A DNA stretch of 64,000 bases, taken from contig NZ_KB905270.1 of the NCBI RefSeq assembly GCF_000378745.1, forward strand, positions 1-64,000. The letters run 5' to 3'. The translations under genes and the position numbers were made by a program. Shown one piece after another: positions 25,785-34,474 of the stretch (position 1 is its first letter; each line of letters begins with the position of its first letter). The notes beneath the pieces are model-generated. The model made no database searches, was not told the DNA's origin, and was given only the letters and a program-made list of their open reading frames with translations. This DNA comes from Prevotella amnii DSM 23384 = JCM 14753 (lineage in GTDB: Bacteria; Bacteroidota; Bacteroidia; Bacteroidales; Bacteroidaceae).

Positions 25785-26717
25785 ATGGATATCAACAAAA
25801 AAAAGATAAGCAATATTGCCAGCAAGTTTCGTCGCTATTTAAAATTGGAAAAGGGATATTCTGAACATACTATAGATGCTTATATGCGAGATATTGAGAA
25901 GCTATCTTCTTTCCTTGAAGCAGAAAAAATAGATGTATTAGATGTAAGATTAGAAGACTTGGAGCGTTTTACAGCCTGTATGTCTGAGTTAGGTATAGGG
26001 GCAAGGTCGTTATCACGTGTGCTTAGTGGAATACGCCACTTCTATCGTTTCCTTATTTTAGATGGATATTTAGAGATAGATCCTACAGAATTGCTTGAGT
26101 CTCCCAAACAGCCAAAACATCTTCCAGAGGTGCTTTCTACGGCGGAAGTAGATATTATTCTTAACAGTATAGATTTAACTAAGTGGGAAGGGCAGCGTAA
26201 TAAAGCTATTATAGAAGTGTTGTTTTCGTGCGGATTGCGTGTATCGGAACTAACATCTTTAAAAATCTCTAATTTATATTTTCAAGAGCAGTATGTCAGG
26301 ATAATGGGAAAGGGATCTAAAGAGCGGTTGGTTCCAATATCTCCTCGCGCAATAGAAGAACTTAATTATTGGTTTTTAGATCGAAGTCAGATGAAAATAA
26401 AGGAAGGAGAAGATGATTATGTTTTTCTAAATAGGCGCGGTAGCCACCTTACACGCACAATGATTCTTATAATGTTAAAGCGTTATGCTTATGCTGCTGG
26501 CATAAAAAAAACAATATCTCCTCACACTCTTCGTCATTCTTTCGCTACTGCATTACTGGAAGGAGGGGCAGACCTTCGTTCTATTCAAGCCATGTTAGGT
26601 CATGAAAGTATTGTAACTACAGAGCTTTATACTCACCTTGATACTACTTCCTTACGACAAGAAATACTTAATCATCATCCGCGTAATATCCGCTATAGAG
26701 AGGAACATGGCTTATAG
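25785..26717 (+). CDS. xerD: Tyrosine recombinase XerD-like
   Basis: The 310-residue protein has the N-terminal SAM-like core-binding domain (YLKLEKGYSEHTIDAYMRDI) and the catalytic domain with Arg in SCGLRVSEL, Lys in GKGSKERLVP, HTLRHSFA, GHESIVTTELYTH ending in the nucleophile Tyr. It resolves chromosome dimers at dif together with a partner. A possible promoter box TATCTTTG lies at about 25735. The length and lack of mobile neighbours favour a housekeeping Xer protein, not an element integrase. Confidence 0.92.
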   Translation: MDINKKKISNIASKFRRYLKLEKGYSEHTIDAYMRDIEKLSSFLEAEKIDVLDVRLEDLERFTACMSELGIGARSLSRVLSGIRHFYRFLILDGYLEIDPTELLESPKQPKHLPEVLSTAEVDIILNSIDLTKWEGQRNKAIIEVLFSCGLRVSELTSLKISNLYFQEQYVRIMGKGSKERLVPISPRAIEELNYWFLDRSQMKIKEGEDDYVFLNRRGSHLTRTMILIMLKRYAYAAGIKKTISPHTLRHSFATALLEGGADLRSIQAMLGHESIVTTELYTHLDTTSLRQEILNHHPRNIRYREEHGL

Positions 26718-26804
26718 CTGGGTTATCTTTTTTTTTAAGTAAAGATATGCTTTATAGTAGGAGTGGGTTATTGTTTATATATAAATAAGTAACAGAATGG
26801 TTTA

Positions 26805-26821
26805 AAAAATAATCTATTTTT
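26805..26821. repeat. Palindromic 17-mer AAAAATAANYTATTTTT, copy 3
   Basis: The central bases are TC. A half-site (AAAAATAGATTA) follows at about 26827. Confidence 0.5.
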
Positions 26822-26848
26822 ATAGCAAAAATAGATTAAAAATAAAAT

Positions 26849-26865
26849 AAAAATAATCTATTTTT
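26849..26865. repeat. Palindromic 17-mer AAAAATAANYTATTTTT, copy 4
   Basis: The sequence is identical to copy 3 and lies 44 bp from it, start to start. Copies 1 and 2, and copies 5 and 6, are also 44 bp apart. Confidence 0.5.
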
Positions 26866-27142
26866 CAAAACAGGAACTTATGTATAAATGTATAAATTGT
26901 TATGTTATACTGTGTTAGATGTCGTTTTTTGCTATTAAACAAGCAGTGTTTAGTCTTGTAACAGTTTTCTTAATTTTATATATTTATTTATCTGTGGCAA
27001 TAGTGTTTGTGGCGGTAGGAAGGTAAGAAAACAGTTGTTCTTTGTGTATTAAGCGTTGTAGAGTTTTAATGTTAATAGTTAATTAATTATAAAAAATGGA
27101 GGGATTGGTGCTGTAGTTGTGTTTTCACATCATTTAAATTAG

Positions 27143-27150
27143 TACCTTTG
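27143..27150 (+). promoter_or_regulatory. Promoter -7 box of the rplM-rpsI operon
   Basis: TACCTTTG fits the TAnnTTTG box; a TTG 23 nt upstream is a little too far. It gives a leader of about 135 nt. Confidence 0.5.
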
Positions 27151-27156
27151 TAGTCC

Positions 27157-27291
27157 GATTATTATGGGGATTTTCTTAGAATCCCGTACGTAACATGTTA
27201 ATAGCATGGTTTTTGGCCGAGCTGTGTGGTTAGGTAAAGCATGTGCGTGAATTAATAAAAACGTTTTTTAGTAGTAAATTTAATTAAAAAA
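27157..27291 (+). promoter_or_regulatory. Structured 5' leader of rplM (possible ribosomal-protein leader)
   Basis: The leader contains a hairpin GGGATT/AATCCC (about 27167-27185), a CATG/CATG element and a possible closing stem ACGTAACATG with CATGTGCGTG. Ribosomal protein operons starting with L13 are autoregulated in other bacteria; that this leader binds L13 or S9 is inference. Confidence 0.35.
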
Positions 27292-27756
27292 ATGAACACT
27301 TTAAGTTACAAGACTATTTCCGTGAATAAGGAAACAGCTAAGAAAGAGTGGGTTGTAGTAGATGCTACCGATCAGGTAGTAGGTCGCCTTTGCTCTAAGG
27401 TAGCTAAATTGCTTCGCGGTAAGTACAAGCCCACTTTTACTCCTCATGTAGATTGTGGAGACAATGTTATTATCATTAATGCAGAGAAGGTGGTTTTCAC
27501 TGGTAAGAAAGAAACCGACAAGGTTTACACACGTTACACTGGTTATCCAGGTGGTCAGCGTTTTAATACTCCTGAGCAGCTTCGTAAGCGTGATAACGGT
27601 ATTGATAAGATTCTCCGTCATGCAGTGAAGGGTATGCTTCCTAAGGGTATTTTAGGTCGCCACTTGCTTAACAATCTTTATGTTATCAAGGGTACTGAAT
27701 TAAACGGTTTAGAGGCTCAGAAGCCTAAGGCTATCGATATTAACCAGTATAAATAA
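27292..27756 (+). CDS. rplM: 50S ribosomal protein L13
   Basis: This 154-residue protein shows the L13 signatures WVVVDATDQVVGRLCSKVAKLLRGKYKPTF described in parts, NAEKVVFTGKK, RYTGYPGG and HAVKGMLPKGILGRHLLNNL. It is the first gene of the operon with rpsI 12 bp downstream, the usual order in bacteria. A long leader precedes it. Confidence 0.98.
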   Translation: MNTLSYKTISVNKETAKKEWVVVDATDQVVGRLCSKVAKLLRGKYKPTFTPHVDCGDNVIIINAEKVVFTGKKETDKVYTRYTGYPGGQRFNTPEQLRKRDNGIDKILRHAVKGMLPKGILGRHLLNNLYVIKGTELNGLEAQKPKAIDINQYK

Positions 27757-27768
27757 TATAGGAGAAAG

Positions 27769-28155
27769 ATGGACGTAATAAACGCAATTGGTCGCCGTAA
27801 GAGTGCAGTAGCTCGAGTTTACCTTTCAGAAGGTACCGGTAAGATCACAATTAATAAGAAAGATATAACAGAGTTCTTCCCATCAGCTATTTTGCAGTAT
27901 GTAGTAAAGCAGCCATTGGCATTGCTTGGTGTTGAGGGGCAGTATGATATTAAAGTAAACCTTAACGGTGGTGGCTTTACAGGTCAGAGTCAAGCTCTTC
28001 GCCTTGCTATTGCTCGTGCTTTAGTAAAGGTAAATGCAGAGGATAAGAAGGCATTGAAAGATCAGGGCTTCCTAACTCGTGATAGCCGTGAGGTAGAACG
28101 TAAGAAGCCAGGTCAGCCAAAGGCTCGTGCTCACTTCCAGTTCAGCAAGCGTTAA
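27769..28155 (+). CDS. rpsI: 30S ribosomal protein S9
   Basis: The 128-residue protein begins INAIGRRKSAVARVYLSEGTG and ends KARAHFQFSKR, the S9 tail that reaches the ribosomal P site. The GGGFTGQSQALRLAIARALV segment is family-typical. It follows rplM at 12 bp and is followed by a structured gap before rpsB. Confidence 0.98.
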   Translation: MDVINAIGRRKSAVARVYLSEGTGKITINKKDITEFFPSAILQYVVKQPLALLGVEGQYDIKVNLNGGGFTGQSQALRLAIARALVKVNAEDKKALKDQGFLTRDSREVERKKPGQPKARAHFQFSKR

Positions 28156-28206
28156 TATTTTACAGGCTTTTAGTCTGTTAATAAAAACGTTTAGGTTTAG
28201 TATCTA

Positions 28207-28246
28207 AATCGATGCGATTCCTTTTTTAAGCGACTACCCATCGATT
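28207..28246 (+). promoter_or_regulatory. Hairpin in the rpsI-rpsB intergenic leader
   Basis: A perfect 8-bp stem AATCGATG/CATCGATT encloses a 24-nt loop, and a small AAGCTT/AAGCTT hairpin follows near 28256-28273. This may be an rpsB leader that regulates S2 synthesis. Confidence 0.35.
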
Positions 28247-28323
28247 GATTCTAACAAAGCTTGGTAAAGCTTATTTACCACGAAAGAATTAAACAGAATG
28301 TAAACAAAGAAATAAAAATAAAC

Positions 28324-29124
28324 ATGTCAAGAACAAATTTTGACCAACTATTGCAGGCAGGTTGTCATTTCGGGCACCTTCGTCGTAAGTGGAATCCAGC
28401 TATGGCTCCTTATATATTTATGGAGCGTAACGGTATTCATATTATAGATCTTCATAAGACTGTAGCTAAAATAGATGAAGCTGCAGAAGCTCTAAAAGGT
28501 ATTGCTAAGAGCGGTAAGAAGATTTTATTCGTCGCTACTAAAAAACAATCTAAAGAGGTAGTAGCAGATAAAGCAGCATCTGTTAATATGCCATACGTTA
28601 ATGAGCGTTGGGCTGGCGGTATGCTAACTAATTTCCCTACTATTCGTAAGGCCGTAAAGAAAATGACGAATATCGACAAGTTGATGAACGATGGTACCTT
28701 CTCTAATTTGTCAAAACGCGAGCTTTTGCAAATTTCACGTCAGCGTGCTAAGCTTGAAAAGAACTTAGGTTCTATATCAGATTTAACTCGTTTACCTGCT
28801 GCATTATTCGTTATTGATGTAATGAAAGAGCACATTGCTGTTAAGGAAGCTAATCGTCTTGGTATCCCTGTGTTTGCTATTGTAGACACAAATTCTGATC
28901 CTAAGAACATCGATTATGTTATCCCTGCTAATGATGACGCTAAAGATTCTGTAGACGTTATCTTAACAGCTTGCTGTAGCGCTATAGCAGAAGGGCTTGA
29001 AGAGCGTAAGGCTGAGAAGGCTGATGAGAAAGCTGCTGCAGAGCAAGCTGAGCTTGCTGCAGAGGCAAAGCCAAAACGTGCTGCTCGTAAGACAAAAGAA
29101 GAAGAAGCACCAGCTGCAGAATAA
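28324..29124 (+). CDS. rpsB: 30S ribosomal protein S2
   Basis: I start S2 at ATG 28324 (MSRTNFDQLLQAGCHFGHLR), giving 266 residues, because a longer frame from 28261 adds 21 residues that do not resemble S2. FGHLRRKWNPAMAPYIF, NERWAGGMLTNFPTIRK, LPAALFVIDV and GIPVFAIVDTNSDP are S2 signatures. The alanine- and glutamate-rich tail with KPKRAARKTKEEEAPAAE is common in this phylum. It precedes tsf, the usual rpsB-tsf pair. Confidence 0.97.
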   Translation: MSRTNFDQLLQAGCHFGHLRRKWNPAMAPYIFMERNGIHIIDLHKTVAKIDEAAEALKGIAKSGKKILFVATKKQSKEVVADKAASVNMPYVNERWAGGMLTNFPTIRKAVKKMTNIDKLMNDGTFSNLSKRELLQISRQRAKLEKNLGSISDLTRLPAALFVIDVMKEHIAVKEANRLGIPVFAIVDTNSDPKNIDYVIPANDDAKDSVDVILTACCSAIAEGLEERKAEKADEKAAAEQAELAAEAKPKRAARKTKEEEAPAAE

Positions 29125-29137
29125 TAATAATATATAT

Positions 29138-29205
29138 ATGGGTACTGGTGAGTGCTTTACAGTAAGTATTATAGCTGTATTATCATTCACCAATGCCCAT
29201 TTTTG
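29138..29205 (+). terminator. Terminator-like hairpin between rpsB and tsf
   Basis: ATGGGTACTGGTGA pairs with TCACCAATGCCCAT (13 of 14), with an inner TACAG/CTGTA stem, and a TTTTTG run follows. It sits 30 nt before tsf and could lower tsf transcription relative to rpsB. Confidence 0.55.
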
Positions 29206-29233
29206 TAAAATATAAAAAAGGAGAAAATACAAA

Positions 29234-30232
29234 ATGGCAGTATCTATTGATGATATTAAGAAGCTCCGTGCAATGACAGGAGCTGGTCTTGCTGATGTAA
29301 AAAAAGCATTAACAGAGGCAGAAGGCGATTTTGATAAGGCTAAGGAGTTACTTCGTGAGCGTGGTTTAGCTATAGCAGCTAAGCGTTCTGACCGCGAAAC
29401 ATCTAACGGTTGTGTGCTTGTTAAGCAAGATGGCGATTTCGCAGCAATGGTAGCTGTTAAGTGTGAAACCGATTTTGTTGCTAATGGAGCCGACTTTGTA
29501 GCACTTGTACAAGAAATACTTGATGCTGCAGTAGCTGCAAAAGCTAAGAGCCTTGATGAAGTGAAAGCTCTAAAACTTGCTAATGGCGAAGATGCAGCAA
29601 CTGCTGTTCAGCAGCGTTCTGGTGTAACAGGAGAGAAGATGGAGCTTGATGGTTATAACTATATGGAAGGTGCTAATGTGTCTATTTATGACCATATGAA
29701 CAAGCATACTCTTGCCACTATGGTACAGCTAAATGACGCTAATGAAGAGGCTGGGCACAAGGTTGCTATGCAGGTAGCTGCAATGAAACCAGTAGCACTT
29801 GATGAGGCTTCTGTTTCGCAGGCACAAAAAGACGAGGAATATCGTATTGCTGTAGAGAAAACTAAGGAAGAGCAGGTAGAAAAAGCTGTAGTAGCTGCTA
29901 TTAAGAAAGCAGGTATTAATGCTAACTTGGTAGATAGTGATGATCACATTGAGTCAAATATAAATAAAGGCTGGTTAACACGTGAAGAGGCTGACAAGGC
30001 AATAGAAATTCGTAAGACAGTAGGAGCAGAAAAAGCAGCTAACCTTAATGCTACGATGATAGAAAACATTGCTAAGGGGCGTTTAGCTAAGTTCTTTAAA
30101 GAAAACTGTTTGGTAGATCAGGAGTTTCAGTTTGCTGAAGGTGATAAGATCAGCGTAGGCAATTGGCTTGAAGCACAAGCTAAGGGCTTGAAGATCTTAG
30201 GTTATAAACGTTTCTCTCTTGCTGCTGATTAA
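29234..30232 (+). CDS. tsf: Elongation factor Ts
   Basis: The 332-residue protein starts with the UBA-like domain and signature KLRAMTGAGLADVKKALTEA and continues with KCETDFVANGADFV, the EF-Tu contact region. It exchanges GDP on EF-Tu. The length, about 50 residues above the E. coli protein, matches the long Bacteroidetes form. It is the second gene after rpsB, separated by a hairpin, and ends before a strong terminator. Confidence 0.97.
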   Translation: MAVSIDDIKKLRAMTGAGLADVKKALTEAEGDFDKAKELLRERGLAIAAKRSDRETSNGCVLVKQDGDFAAMVAVKCETDFVANGADFVALVQEILDAAVAAKAKSLDEVKALKLANGEDAATAVQQRSGVTGEKMELDGYNYMEGANVSIYDHMNKHTLATMVQLNDANEEAGHKVAMQVAAMKPVALDEASVSQAQKDEEYRIAVEKTKEEQVEKAVVAAIKKAGINANLVDSDDHIESNINKGWLTREEADKAIEIRKTVGAEKAANLNATMIENIAKGRLAKFFKENCLVDQEFQFAEGDKISVGNWLEAQAKGLKILGYKRFSLAAD

Positions 30233-30286
30233 TTTTTAGTATAGCATAAATAACGTAACAGAATCTCTGTTGAGATTAAAACATAC

Positions 30287-30330
30287 GGAGTTATAGGACG
30301 TTATCGTAAGTTCCTATAGCTCCTTTTTTG
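30287..30330 (+). terminator. Terminator after tsf
   Basis: GGAGTTATAGGA pairs with TCCTATAGCTCC with one mismatch and is followed by six T and a G. It cleanly separates the ribosomal operon from the next gene. Confidence 0.85.
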
Positions 30331-30349
30331 TTTATTATTACTTTAAAGT

Positions 30350-30967
30350 ATGAAGATTTTTGCAGTCGAAGATAATTATTTACATAATAATAATATATCG
30401 CATGATGATATAATAAAGGTAGATAGTCCTGTTATTTTTTTTAAAGCCGACTCGTCTTTATTAAAGGATAATAAGCCTTTTTTTATCCCAGATAATCTTG
30501 GAAGCATAGAATATGAGGCTGAATTGGTTGTACGAATAAATAAGTTAGGTAAGACTATACCTGAACGTTTTTCACCTCGCTATTATGATGCGGTAACTCT
30601 TGGTGTTGATTTTACAGCCAGAGAACTGCACGAAAAATTAAAGAGCAAAGGATTACCATGGGAACTTTCTAAGAGTTTTGATGGTGCTACAGTAATAGGT
30701 GAATGGATACCAAAGGATAAGTTTCTTGATGTTCAACGACTTCATTTCCATTTAGATGTTAATGGTAAAACTATTTATGAAGGAAGTACTAATGAAATGT
30801 TATATAAAATAGATGCATTAATAAGCTATATTAGTAGGTATTTTACACTTAAAACGGGAGATATTCTCTTCACAGGTAGTCCGTCAATAGGAAGAGTAGC
30901 TATTATCAATGACCATTTAGAAGGGTATATAGAAGATAGTAAGGTATTAGATTTTAATTGTAAATAA
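30350..30967 (+). CDS. Fumarylacetoacetate hydrolase family protein
   Basis: The 205-residue protein has the FAH C-terminal fold of small hydrolases/isomerases/decarboxylases (YcgM-like). Visible features are FFKADSSLL, IEYEAELVVRI with the metal-binding glutamates, VTLGVDFTARELHEK, WELSKSFDGATVIGEWIP and GDILFTGSPSIGRV. The family handles acylpyruvates and oxaloacetate; the exact substrate is unknown. The next gene, ispF, lies 53 bp downstream and may be co-transcribed. Confidence 0.88.
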   Translation: MKIFAVEDNYLHNNNISHDDIIKVDSPVIFFKADSSLLKDNKPFFIPDNLGSIEYEAELVVRINKLGKTIPERFSPRYYDAVTLGVDFTARELHEKLKSKGLPWELSKSFDGATVIGEWIPKDKFLDVQRLHFHLDVNGKTIYEGSTNEMLYKIDALISYISRYFTLKTGDILFTGSPSIGRVAIINDHLEGYIEDSKVLDFNCK

Positions 30968-31020
30968 ACAATCTTTTTTGGTATTTATAACTCATAAAAA
31001 ATATTATAATATTACAGTAT

Positions 31021-31494
31021 ATGATAAGGGTAGGAATGGGATATGATGTCCATCGTTTAGTAGAGGGACGCAAACTTTTCTTAGGAGGAATACAAATAGA
31101 TCATAGCTTAGGTTTATTAGGTCATAGCGATGCTGATGTTTTAATACATGCTATCTGTGATGCTTTGCTCGGTGCAGCCAATTTACGTGATATAGGGTAT
31201 CATTTTCCAGATACATCTGATGCAACTCTTGACATGGATTCAAAGATTATCCTTAATAAAACCATTAGTTTACTTCATCAACATGGATACCGTTTGGGTA
31301 ATATAGATGCTACTATTTGTGCTGAGCGACCTAAGATTAATCCGTATATTCCTGCAATGAAAGAATGTATGGCTTCTGTAATAGGTTGCGATATTGATGT
31401 TATATCCATTAAAGCTACTACTTCAGAAAAGATGGGTTTTGTAGGAAGAGAAGAAGGTATTGCTGCTTATGCTGTGTGCTTAATAGAGAAGTAA
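31021..31494 (+). CDS. ispF: 2-C-methyl-D-erythritol 2,4-cyclodiphosphate synthase
   Basis: This 157-residue enzyme of the MEP isoprenoid pathway shows the metal site GMGYDVHRLVEGRKLFLGG, LLGHSDADVLIHAICDALLG and the C-terminal KATTSEKMGFVGREEGIAAYAVCLI region. Length is standard. The pathway partner ispD is also in this window, at 36119-36796, but in a different unit. Confidence 0.96.
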   Translation: MIRVGMGYDVHRLVEGRKLFLGGIQIDHSLGLLGHSDADVLIHAICDALLGAANLRDIGYHFPDTSDATLDMDSKIILNKTISLLHQHGYRLGNIDATICAERPKINPYIPAMKECMASVIGCDIDVISIKATTSEKMGFVGREEGIAAYAVCLIEK

Positions 31495-31601
31495 AGCTGT
31501 AAGAATATTTAAGAAGTTATTCTTTATATAAGCAGTTATCAGTATTTATCCCTAAGAATAATATGTCTTTAGTAAAAAAAGAACTTCTTTTTCATATAAT
31601 G

Positions 31602-31634
31602 AAGGTTGTCTTTATAATATCAAAAGACAACCTT
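31602..31634. terminator. Stem-loop between convergent genes
   Basis: AAGGTTGTCTTT pairs with AAAGACAACCTT around a 9-nt loop. It lies between ispF (+) and the redoxin gene (-) and could stop both; the T-runs are weak. Confidence 0.6.
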
Positions 31635-31668
31635 ATTATGTTTTTATTTATATTAAGTGGTTTAAGTT

Positions 31669-32649
31669 TTATATGCAACCAAAACTTAATGTAACAGTTT
31701 GACTTGTTTGAATAGGTCTTCCTCCTATAGTCGCTGGTTCCCAATTAGGCATTTGAGAAAGTGGTTTTTGCTCTATATTGATATATAATTGTGATTTTGT
31801 ACTCATAAATCTAACAGCTTCAGCCTTATATTTAGCTATCTTTTTTTGTATAAATTCCTGCTGTTTAGTTATAGACATTTTGTCGTATTTTGGACCGTTT
31901 GCTTTAATATTATTTACTTCTATAACATGCGCACCTATTACTTGACCGTCAAACATCACTGTAAATTGCACTACAACATCAGCCCTTACATTTGCATTTT
32001 TATTGCTATGCACGCCTATAAGGTTTTTCTTTATAAAATCTTCAAAGGCTTTTTGCCCACCTTTAAATTGTGCTTTTGGTGTATTAGTGTTAAGTCTTTT
32101 AGAGGGATTGATACTTTCTAATGCTTCTTTTAGATGGTTTATATCAGTAGTAGCGAAAACAATTTTCCCATGAGGGTCAATTAGGTACATTGTCGGGATC
32201 CACTTTACATTATAAAGTTTATCAATATGTGTATTCTTTTTCCATTTCTTTAGTTCGCTTACTTGTGTCCATGGCATCTGGTAAGTGTTCCAATATGTCT
32301 TTGCCCACTGCTCTTTATCAGTATCAAAAGATATTCCAAGAAAGTCTACTCCTTGCGTGGAATATTTATTGTAAAGCTCTTTTATAGCAGGTATATCTTT
32401 CCTACAGTCAGAACACCAGCTAGCCCAAAAGTCTATAACAAGGTATCTTCCTCTAAAGTCGCTTAATCTTATAGTGCGATTATCGTATGTTTTTAAGCTA
32501 AAATTTGGAGCCATTGTGCCTACTTTAAGTAGGTCTTTTGTATAAATAGCATCAGTTTTTGTATGTTGTATATTAGTATTGGTTTGTGCATTTGTTCTCC
32601 CAAAACATAATATAAGAATACTTACTATGGCTAATAAACTTTGTTTCAT
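31669..32649 (-). CDS. TlpA-like thioredoxin fused to a TonB C-terminal-like domain
   Basis: The 326-residue protein has a signal peptide (cleavage after TNA). Residues about 45-180 form a TlpA/ResA-like domain with GTMAPNFSLKTYDNRTIRLS, the redox site WASWCSDCRKD and the cis-proline strand VKWIPTMYLIDPHGKIV. Residues about 195-326 (FKGGQKAFEDFIKKNL, VVVQFTVMFDGQVIGAHVIE, MPNWEPATIGGRP) resemble the TonB C-terminal domain that ends energy transducers. It would be a periplasmic disulfide reductase carrying a TonB-like module. It has no TonB N-terminal membrane anchor of the usual kind. No obvious partner gene is adjacent. Confidence 0.82.
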   Translation of the reverse strand: MKQSLLAIVSILILCFGRTNAQTNTNIQHTKTDAIYTKDLLKVGTMAPNFSLKTYDNRTIRLSDFRGRYLVIDFWASWCSDCRKDIPAIKELYNKYSTQGVDFLGISFDTDKEQWAKTYWNTYQMPWTQVSELKKWKKNTHIDKLYNVKWIPTMYLIDPHGKIVFATTDINHLKEALESINPSKRLNTNTPKAQFKGGQKAFEDFIKKNLIGVHSNKNANVRADVVVQFTVMFDGQVIGAHVIEVNNIKANGPKYDKMSITKQQEFIQKKIAKYKAEAVRFMSTKSQLYINIEQKPLSQMPNWEPATIGGRPIQTSQTVTLSFGCI

Positions 32650-32752
32650 ATTGTTAAATTTTTGTTTTCGTTTTATAATATGTATATAATAATTTGAAAA
32701 TCATATTGTTTGCAAATATACTATCTTATTCCCAATAAAACAAGAGGCGTCT

Positions 32753-34429
32753 TTATATTTTCTCAATAGTAAGTGTTTGATCACAATAATCTACTACTGC
32801 AAGTCGGTGAGTAATAAAAATTATCGTTTTATTGTGATTAGTTAGAATGTTTTTAAGTAGCTGTTGTTCGGTTTCTGGGTCAAGAGCTGATGTTGCTTCA
32901 TCAAAAATCATAATGCTTTTGTTCCTTAATAATGACCTTGCTATAGCTATTCGTTGTGCTTGTCCTTCACTTAATCCACCACCATGTTCGGAGCATACGG
33001 TGTCAATACCTTTAGGTAGATCGAAAACAAAGTCTGCGCAACTTGTTTTTAATGCATATATAATTTCTTCTTCTGTTGCATTTTCTTTGCCCAATTTAAG
33101 GTTTTCACGAATTGTTCCGCTCATAAGTGTGTTGCCTTGAGGCACATATACAAAATTAGTGCGCATTAATGGGCTAAGTTGTAAGCATTCTTTTTTATTA
33201 TATAGTTCTATTGAGCCTTCGGTAGGGGTTAGTAGAGCTAAAAGCATTCTTGTGAGTGTAGTCTTTCCTGCTCCTGTTTCTCCTAATATGGCAGTACAAG
33301 AACATGGTTTAAAATCGAAAGAAAGTTCTTTTATAACAGGTGTATCAGCATCGAAGAATTGATATGAGATATTGTTAAGTCTTATACCGCAAGGGGCTTT
33401 TAGCTCAATACTATTACCTTGTTTTTCAAGAGGTACTTCTTCTAACTCTATTAAACGTTCAGCAGCAGTTAGCACAGAAACAAAAGAAGGTATAAGGCGC
33501 ATAAGTTGTCTTGCAGGAGATTGTATTTTGTTTACTAACTGTAAGAATGCTGTCATGCCACCAAAAGTGAGTGTACCTTCATACAAACGTAAGGCTGCAC
33601 ATGCAAAAGCAAAGAGATAACCTAATACAAAACCAAATTGTAGAATTGTGCTAGAGAATATTGAAAACTTTGTTTTTTTTATAACTTTATTGCGTAATTC
33701 GCTTTGTGTAGTTTCTAAGCGATTGATAATAAAATCATCTCCTTCTAATGTTTTTATCAATATTCGATTTTGAACACTTTCTTGTAAAACGCTTTGAACC
33801 TTAGAATCGGATATTCTAACATCGCTCACTAAGAGTCGCATCTGTCTTACATATATCCTACTAAGTAAAACAAATAATGGTATCATAAACACTATAGTGC
33901 TTGCTAAACGCCAGTCCATAAGTGCTAAATATATAAAAGCTCCGATAAAAAGAGTTAGTGTTGATAAAGAATTAGGTATAGTTTCAGTAAGAAATGTAAC
34001 GACGTTAGTTACATCAAATTCTAACCTATTTAGCACATCTCCACTATGATGACAGTCTTTTCCTTTCCATTCTGATCGCAACATTCTATCTAATAACTGT
34101 TGCTGCATTTTGTTTTGTGCTTTTATACCTAATAGGTTTCTTACCCAAAGTGATGCTATGTTTAATCCGAAATTAGATAAAAAGAGTAGTCCTAAGGTAA
34201 TAACAGCTAAAGCTATGCTACCTTTTTTTACATGCGAAGATACGTCTATAGCGTGTTGCATAGCCCAAACTATAGATAGTGATATTATAACTTCTGATAA
34301 TCCTATTGCTGCATTTATAATAGCTTGCTTGCGGTTTCCTTTCCAAGCAACCCACAACCATGCGTAAATATCTTTGGTAGAATATTTTGTTTTTGGTATT
34401 TTAAACAAACTTTTTAGCTTTTCTTTCAT
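32753..34429 (-). CDS. ABC transporter permease/ATPase (exporter type)
   Basis: The 558-residue protein has an exporter-type transmembrane domain (six helices, about residues 35-310) and an ATPase with Walker A GETGAGKTT, signature LSEGQAQRIAIARSLL, Walker B IMIFDEATSALDPETE and switch THRL. The signature LSEGQ deviates from LSGGQ. It is a lone half-transporter, presumably a homodimer. The substrate is unknown; lipid or peptide export are the usual options. It lies 46 bp downstream of nadK on the same strand. Confidence 0.87.
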   Translation of the reverse strand: MKEKLKSLFKIPKTKYSTKDIYAWLWVAWKGNRKQAIINAAIGLSEVIISLSIVWAMQHAIDVSSHVKKGSIALAVITLGLLFLSNFGLNIASLWVRNLLGIKAQNKMQQQLLDRMLRSEWKGKDCHHSGDVLNRLEFDVTNVVTFLTETIPNSLSTLTLFIGAFIYLALMDWRLASTIVFMIPLFVLLSRIYVRQMRLLVSDVRISDSKVQSVLQESVQNRILIKTLEGDDFIINRLETTQSELRNKVIKKTKFSIFSSTILQFGFVLGYLFAFACAALRLYEGTLTFGGMTAFLQLVNKIQSPARQLMRLIPSFVSVLTAAERLIELEEVPLEKQGNSIELKAPCGIRLNNISYQFFDADTPVIKELSFDFKPCSCTAILGETGAGKTTLTRMLLALLTPTEGSIELYNKKECLQLSPLMRTNFVYVPQGNTLMSGTIRENLKLGKENATEEEIIYALKTSCADFVFDLPKGIDTVCSEHGGGLSEGQAQRIAIARSLLRNKSIMIFDEATSALDPETEQQLLKNILTNHNKTIIFITHRLAVVDYCDQTLTIEKI

Positions 34430-34474
34430 CTTGGAGGAATATGTGCGATACTATTTTAGTTAATGAAACGTAGT

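Larger units (their letters stand above)
26718..27142. other. Intergenic region upstream of rplM
   Basis: No gene is supported. It contains two exact copies of the palindromic 17-mer (26805-26821, 26849-26865) with an extra half-site between them. The rest is AT-rich with no clear promoter apart from the one at 27143. Confidence 0.5.

Noticed and set aside
25785..26717. The XerD-like gene as integrase of a genomic island
   Set aside because: Length, motifs and core-gene neighbours fit a housekeeping Xer recombinase, and no attachment-site duplication is seen nearby.
28261..28323. An earlier rpsB start with 21 extra residues
   Set aside because: The extra residues are basic and unlike S2; the ATG at 28324 begins the conserved S2 start.
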